From NCBI RefSeq assembly GCF_900156545.1, contig NZ_FTNW01000001.1:744001-808000 (forward strand): a stretch of 64,000 bases of DNA, read 5' to 3'. Shown in pieces: positions 61,449-64,000 of this stretch. The first letter of the stretch is position 1; each line of letters begins with the position of its first letter. Below the pieces are notes generated by a model. The model saw only the letters and a list, made by a program, of their open reading frames with translations. It searched no databases and was not told the origin of the DNA. A program made the position numbers and the translations under genes. Source of the stretch: Aquipseudomonas alcaligenes (GTDB lineage Bacteria > Pseudomonadota > Gammaproteobacteria > Pseudomonadales > Pseudomonadaceae).

Positions 61449-63400
61449 GCCACAAGCACATCGACACCCTGCTGGTCGCCAACCGTGGCGAGATCGCCTG
61501 CCGGGTGATGCGCACCGCCAAGGCACAGGGCCTGAAGACCGTGGCCGTGCACAGCGCCATCGACGCCAGAGCACGGCATGTGCGCGAGGCCGATATGGCG
61601 GTGAACCTCGGCGGCGCCAAGCCGGCCGACAGCTACCTGCTGGTCGACAAGATCATCGCCGCGGCCAAGGCCAGCGGCGCCCAGGCCATCCACCCAGGCT
61701 ACGGCTTCCTTTCCGAGAACGCCGGCTTCGCCCGCGCCATCGAGGCAGCCGGCCTGGTGTTCCTCGGTCCGCCCGCCTCCGCCATCGACGCCATGGGCAG
61801 CAAGTCCGCGGCCAAGGCGCTGATGGAAGATGCCGGCGTGCCCCTGGTGCCCGGTTATCACGGCGAAGCCCAGGACGTGGAGACCTTCCGCGTTGCCGCC
61901 GAGCGCATCGGCTACCCGGTGCTGCTCAAGGCCGCCGCCGGTGGCGGTGGCAAGGGCATGAAGGTGGTCGAGCGCGAAGCCGAGCTGGCCGAGACCCTGG
62001 CATCCGCCCAGCGCGAAGCCCAATCCGCCTTCGGCGACTCGCGCATGCTGGTGGAGAAATACGTGCTGCAACCGCGCCACGTGGAGATCCAGGTATTCGC
62101 CGACAGCCACGGCAACTGCCTGTACCTCAACGAGCGCGACTGCTCGATCCAGCGCCGCCACCAGAAGGTGGTCGAGGAAGCCCCGGCTCCGGGCCTCTCG
62201 CCTGAACTGCGCCGCGCCATGGGCGAGGCGGCGGTCAAGGCAGCCCAGGCCATCGGCTATGTCGGCGCCGGCACCGTGGAGTTCCTGCTGGATGCCCGCG
62301 GCCAGTTCTTCTTTATGGAGATGAATACCCGCCTGCAGGTGGAGCACCCGGTTACCGAAGCCATCACCGGCCTCGACCTGGTGGCCTGGCAGATTCGTGT
62401 TGCCCGTGGCGAAGCGCTGCCGATCAGCCAGGATCAGGTGCCGCTGAATGGCCACGCCATCGAGGTACGCCTGTACGCCGAGGACACTGACAACGACTTC
62501 CTGCCCGCCTCCGGCGACCTCAAGCTGTATCGCGAACCCGCCGCCGGCGAAGGCCGCCGGGTGGACAGCGGCGTGGTCGAAGGCGATACCGTTTCGCCCT
62601 TCTACGACCCCATGCTGGCCAAGCTGATCGCCTGGGGCGAGGACCGCGAGCAGGCCCGCCAGCGCCTGCTCGCCATGCTCGAGGAAACCGCCGTTGGCGG
62701 CTTTGCCAGCAACCTGCCCTTCCTGCGCCGCGTGCTGGGCCATCCGGCCTTCGCCGCTGCCGAGCTGGACACCGGCTTTATCGGCCGTCACCAAGAACAG
62801 CTGCTGCCGACCGTGACCGAGCTGCCGGGCGAGTTCTGGCAACTGGCCGCAGAAGCCTGGCTGCACAGCGAGGTGCCGCGCCGCAGCCACGAGGACTATC
62901 ACTCGCCCTGGGCCACCAGCAGCGGCTGGCGCTCAGGGTTGGCGTCGGAAACCGATGTACACCTCGCCAGCGGCGAGCAGCGCCATACGGTTCACCTGCG
63001 TGGCCCGGCGCAATCCTGCCTGCAGGGCGAACAACTGTGGACCGAGCAGAACGGCCTGCGCCGAGCACACCGGGCGATCCGCCAGGGCGATGCGCTTTAT
63101 CTGGAATGGCAGGGCCGCCTGCACGACGTGCGCCGCGTCGATCCGATCGCCGAGGCCGAAGCCAGCCACGCCCAGCACGGCGGGCTGACGGCCCCCATGA
63201 ACGGCAGTATCGTCCGCGTGCTGGTCGAAGCCGGCCAGACCGTGGAGGCCGGGCAGGCCCTGGTGGTGCTGGAAGCCATGAAGATGGAACACAGCATCCG
63301 CGCGCCCCACGCCGGCACGGTCAAGGCGCTGTACTGTGGCGAAGGCGACATGGTCAGCGAAGGCGCTGCATTGGTAGAGCTGGAAGAAATCCCTGCCTAG
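61445..63400 (+). CDS. liuD: Methylcrotonyl-CoA carboxylase, biotin carboxylase (alpha) subunit
   Basis: A 651-residue biotin-containing subunit. The biotin carboxylase domain (1-450) begins [29 protein letters not shown] and has the ATP-grasp loop [13 protein letters not shown], then [32 protein letters not shown] and [23 protein letters not shown]. The C-terminal biotinyl domain has [23 protein letters not shown], with the biotin lysine in EAMKMEH. It carboxylates biotin with ATP and bicarbonate for the beta subunit (liuB). The ATG overlaps the upstream micro-ORF stop. Confidence 0.96.
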   Translation: MSHKHIDTLLVANRGEIACRVMRTAKAQGLKTVAVHSAIDARARHVREADMAVNLGGAKPADSYLLVDKIIAAAKASGAQAIHPGYGFLSENAGFARAIEAAGLVFLGPPASAIDAMGSKSAAKALMEDAGVPLVPGYHGEAQDVETFRVAAERIGYPVLLKAAAGGGGKGMKVVEREAELAETLASAQREAQSAFGDSRMLVEKYVLQPRHVEIQVFADSHGNCLYLNERDCSIQRRHQKVVEEAPAPGLSPELRRAMGEAAVKAAQAIGYVGAGTVEFLLDARGQFFFMEMNTRLQVEHPVTEAITGLDLVAWQIRVARGEALPISQDQVPLNGHAIEVRLYAEDTDNDFLPASGDLKLYREPAAGEGRRVDSGVVEGDTVSPFYDPMLAKLIAWGEDREQARQRLLAMLEETAVGGFASNLPFLRRVLGHPAFAAAELDTGFIGRHQEQLLPTVTELPGEFWQLAAEAWLHSEVPRRSHEDYHSPWATSSGWRSGLASETDVHLASGEQRHTVHLRGPAQSCLQGEQLWTEQNGLRRAHRAIRQGDALYLEWQGRLHDVRRVDPIAEAEASHAQHGGLTAPMNGSIVRVLVEAGQTVEAGQALVVLEAMKMEHSIRAPHAGTVKALYCGEGDMVSEGAALVELEEIPA

Positions 63401-63410
63401 CACGGACAGT

Positions 63411-63512
63411 TCCCTCTCCCTCCGGGAGAGGGTTAGGGTGAGGGACATTGCCGGGCCGATCCGCCCCTCACCCTACGCGGGCCGCCCCGCCCTCTCCCCT
63501 GGGAATAGGGGG
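63411..63512. repeat. Nested palindromic intergenic repeat, copy 6
   Basis: CCCTCTCCCTCCGGGAGAGGG, GGGTGAGGGAC...CCCCTCACCCTACGCGGGCCGCCCC, then CCCTCTCCCCTGGGAATAGGG. Same orientation as copy 1. It separates liuD from liuE. Confidence 0.8.
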
Positions 63513-63539
63513 TGTCAAACCAATCTTGCGAGGAGCTTC

Positions 63540-64000
63540 ATGAACCTGCCCCACCACGTCCGCCTGGTCGAAGTCGGCCCGCGCGACGGCCTGCAGAACG
63601 AGAAACAGCCGATCAGCGTGGCCGACAAGGTGCGCCTGACCAACGACCTGAGCGCCGCCGGCCTGAGCTATATCGAGGTGGGCAGCTTCGTCTCGCCCAA
63701 GTGGGTGCCGCAGATGGCCGGCAGCGCCGAAGTATTCGCCGGCATCCAGTACAAGCCCGGCGTGGTCTACGGCGCCCTCACCCCCAACCTCAAGGGCTTC
63801 GAGACCGCGGTCGATGCCGGGGTGAAGGAAGTGGCAGTGTTCGCCGCCGCCTCCGAGGCTTTCTCCCAGCGCAACATCAACTGCTCCATCGCCGAGAGCC
63901 TGGGGCGTTTCGTGCCGGTGATGGAAGCGGCCAAGGCTCACGGCATCACGGTGCGCGGCTATGTCTCCTGCGTGCTAGGTTGCCCCTACGAGGGCGAAGT
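63540..64000 (+). CDS. liuE: Hydroxymethylglutaryl-CoA lyase (3' end beyond the window)
   Basis: The first 153 residues of HMG-CoA lyase, which splits HMG-CoA into acetyl-CoA and acetoacetate, the last step of leucine breakdown. It begins [20 protein letters not shown], containing the invariant [10 protein letters not shown] metal/substrate motif. Then come [23 protein letters not shown] and [46 protein letters not shown] lies seven bases before ATG 63540. The C-terminal signature including the catalytic Cys region is not in the window. Confidence 0.94.
   Translation, partial: MNLPHHVRLVEVGPRDGLQNEKQPISVADKVRLTNDLSAAGLSYIEVGSFVSPKWVPQMAGSAEVFAGIQYKPGVVYGALTPNLKGFETAVDAGVKEVAVFAAASEAFSQRNINCSIAESLGRFVPVMEAAKAHGITVRGYVSCVLGCPYEGE

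Noticed and set aside
61319-62902. 527-codon - strand frame opposite liuD
   Set aside because: Antisense of a confident biotin carboxylase gene; no recognisable domain or ribosome binding site.
1-64000. tRNA, rRNA, CRISPR array, insertion sequences or integrase sites
   Set aside because: None were seen: no CCA-ended cloverleaf-like genes, no regular spaced direct repeats, no transposase or integrase motifs.

Overview
The window is high-GC gammaproteobacterial DNA, almost certainly a Pseudomonas chromosome. Evidence for this is a MuxABC-OpmB type efflux operon, a tpx / xthA / terC / acyl-CoA dehydrogenase block whose order resembles (from memory) the PA2525-PA2554 stretch of P. aeruginosa, and a liuRABCDE leucine-degradation operon. 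I see no tRNA, rRNA, CRISPR array, integrase or insertion sequence.

Layout. (1) Positions 1-11.1 kb hold a hydroxamate-siderophore locus. It contains the 3' end of an alpha/beta-hydrolase or thioesterase-like gene, a TonB-dependent receptor, an N-acyltransferase, a PvdA/AlcA-type N-hydroxylase and a FhuF-like ferric-siderophore reductase on the + strand. A complete fhuC-fhuD-fhuB importer follows on the - strand behind a likely Fur box. The two halves are separated by a more A/T-rich insert carrying an orphan lipoprotein and a small hypothetical gene. (2) Positions 11.2-37.1 kb are one tightly coupled - strand operon encoding an extracellular contractile injection system (eCIS). In transcription order it runs: sheath, tube, T4-type baseplate protein, Pro-rich protein, DUF4255 cap, AAA+ ATPase, a small protein, three DUF4157 putative effectors, CIS-tube/adaptor protein, LysM protein, gpD-like hub, gpV-like spike, PAAR-like tip, gp25-like protein, two J-like baseplate proteins, a gpI-like beta-helix protein, a 1054-residue DUF6519/beta-helix protein and a coiled protein. 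Most junctions are 4-base ATGA overlaps. (3) Positions 37.1-37.8 kb are non-coding and hold the likely eCIS control region. (4) Positions 37.8-57.0 kb are core-like: a secreted NTF2-like protein, opmB-muxC-muxB-muxA, tpx, a GNAT enzyme, xthA, a PstS-OmpA fusion under a likely Pho box, a TerC membrane protein, an ACAD11-type dehydrogenase divergent from a LysR regulator, and a branched-chain acyl-CoA dehydrogenase with an SDR. (5) Positions 57.1-64.0 kb are liuR and liuABCDE (liuE cut by the window end), with a perfect 16-bp LiuR-type palindrome in the divergent promoter.

The most notable system is the eCIS. Its three candidate cargo proteins share the DUF4157 delivery domain but end in different domains: a caspase-like (clan CD) cysteine-peptidase-like domain (my inference), a NodB polysaccharide deacetylase, and a YkuD L,D-transpeptidase. 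The last two are expected to act on cell-wall polymers. The operon appears to lack a separate tape-measure protein and a tail fibre, and contains two micro-ORFs with strong ribosome binding sites.

A family of about 100-bp nested palindromic repeats occurs six times between 42.8 and 63.5 kb and not at all in the first 42 kb. This fits the siderophore/eCIS half being accessory DNA joined to a core segment. All functional calls are made from reading the sequence; no database search was run.
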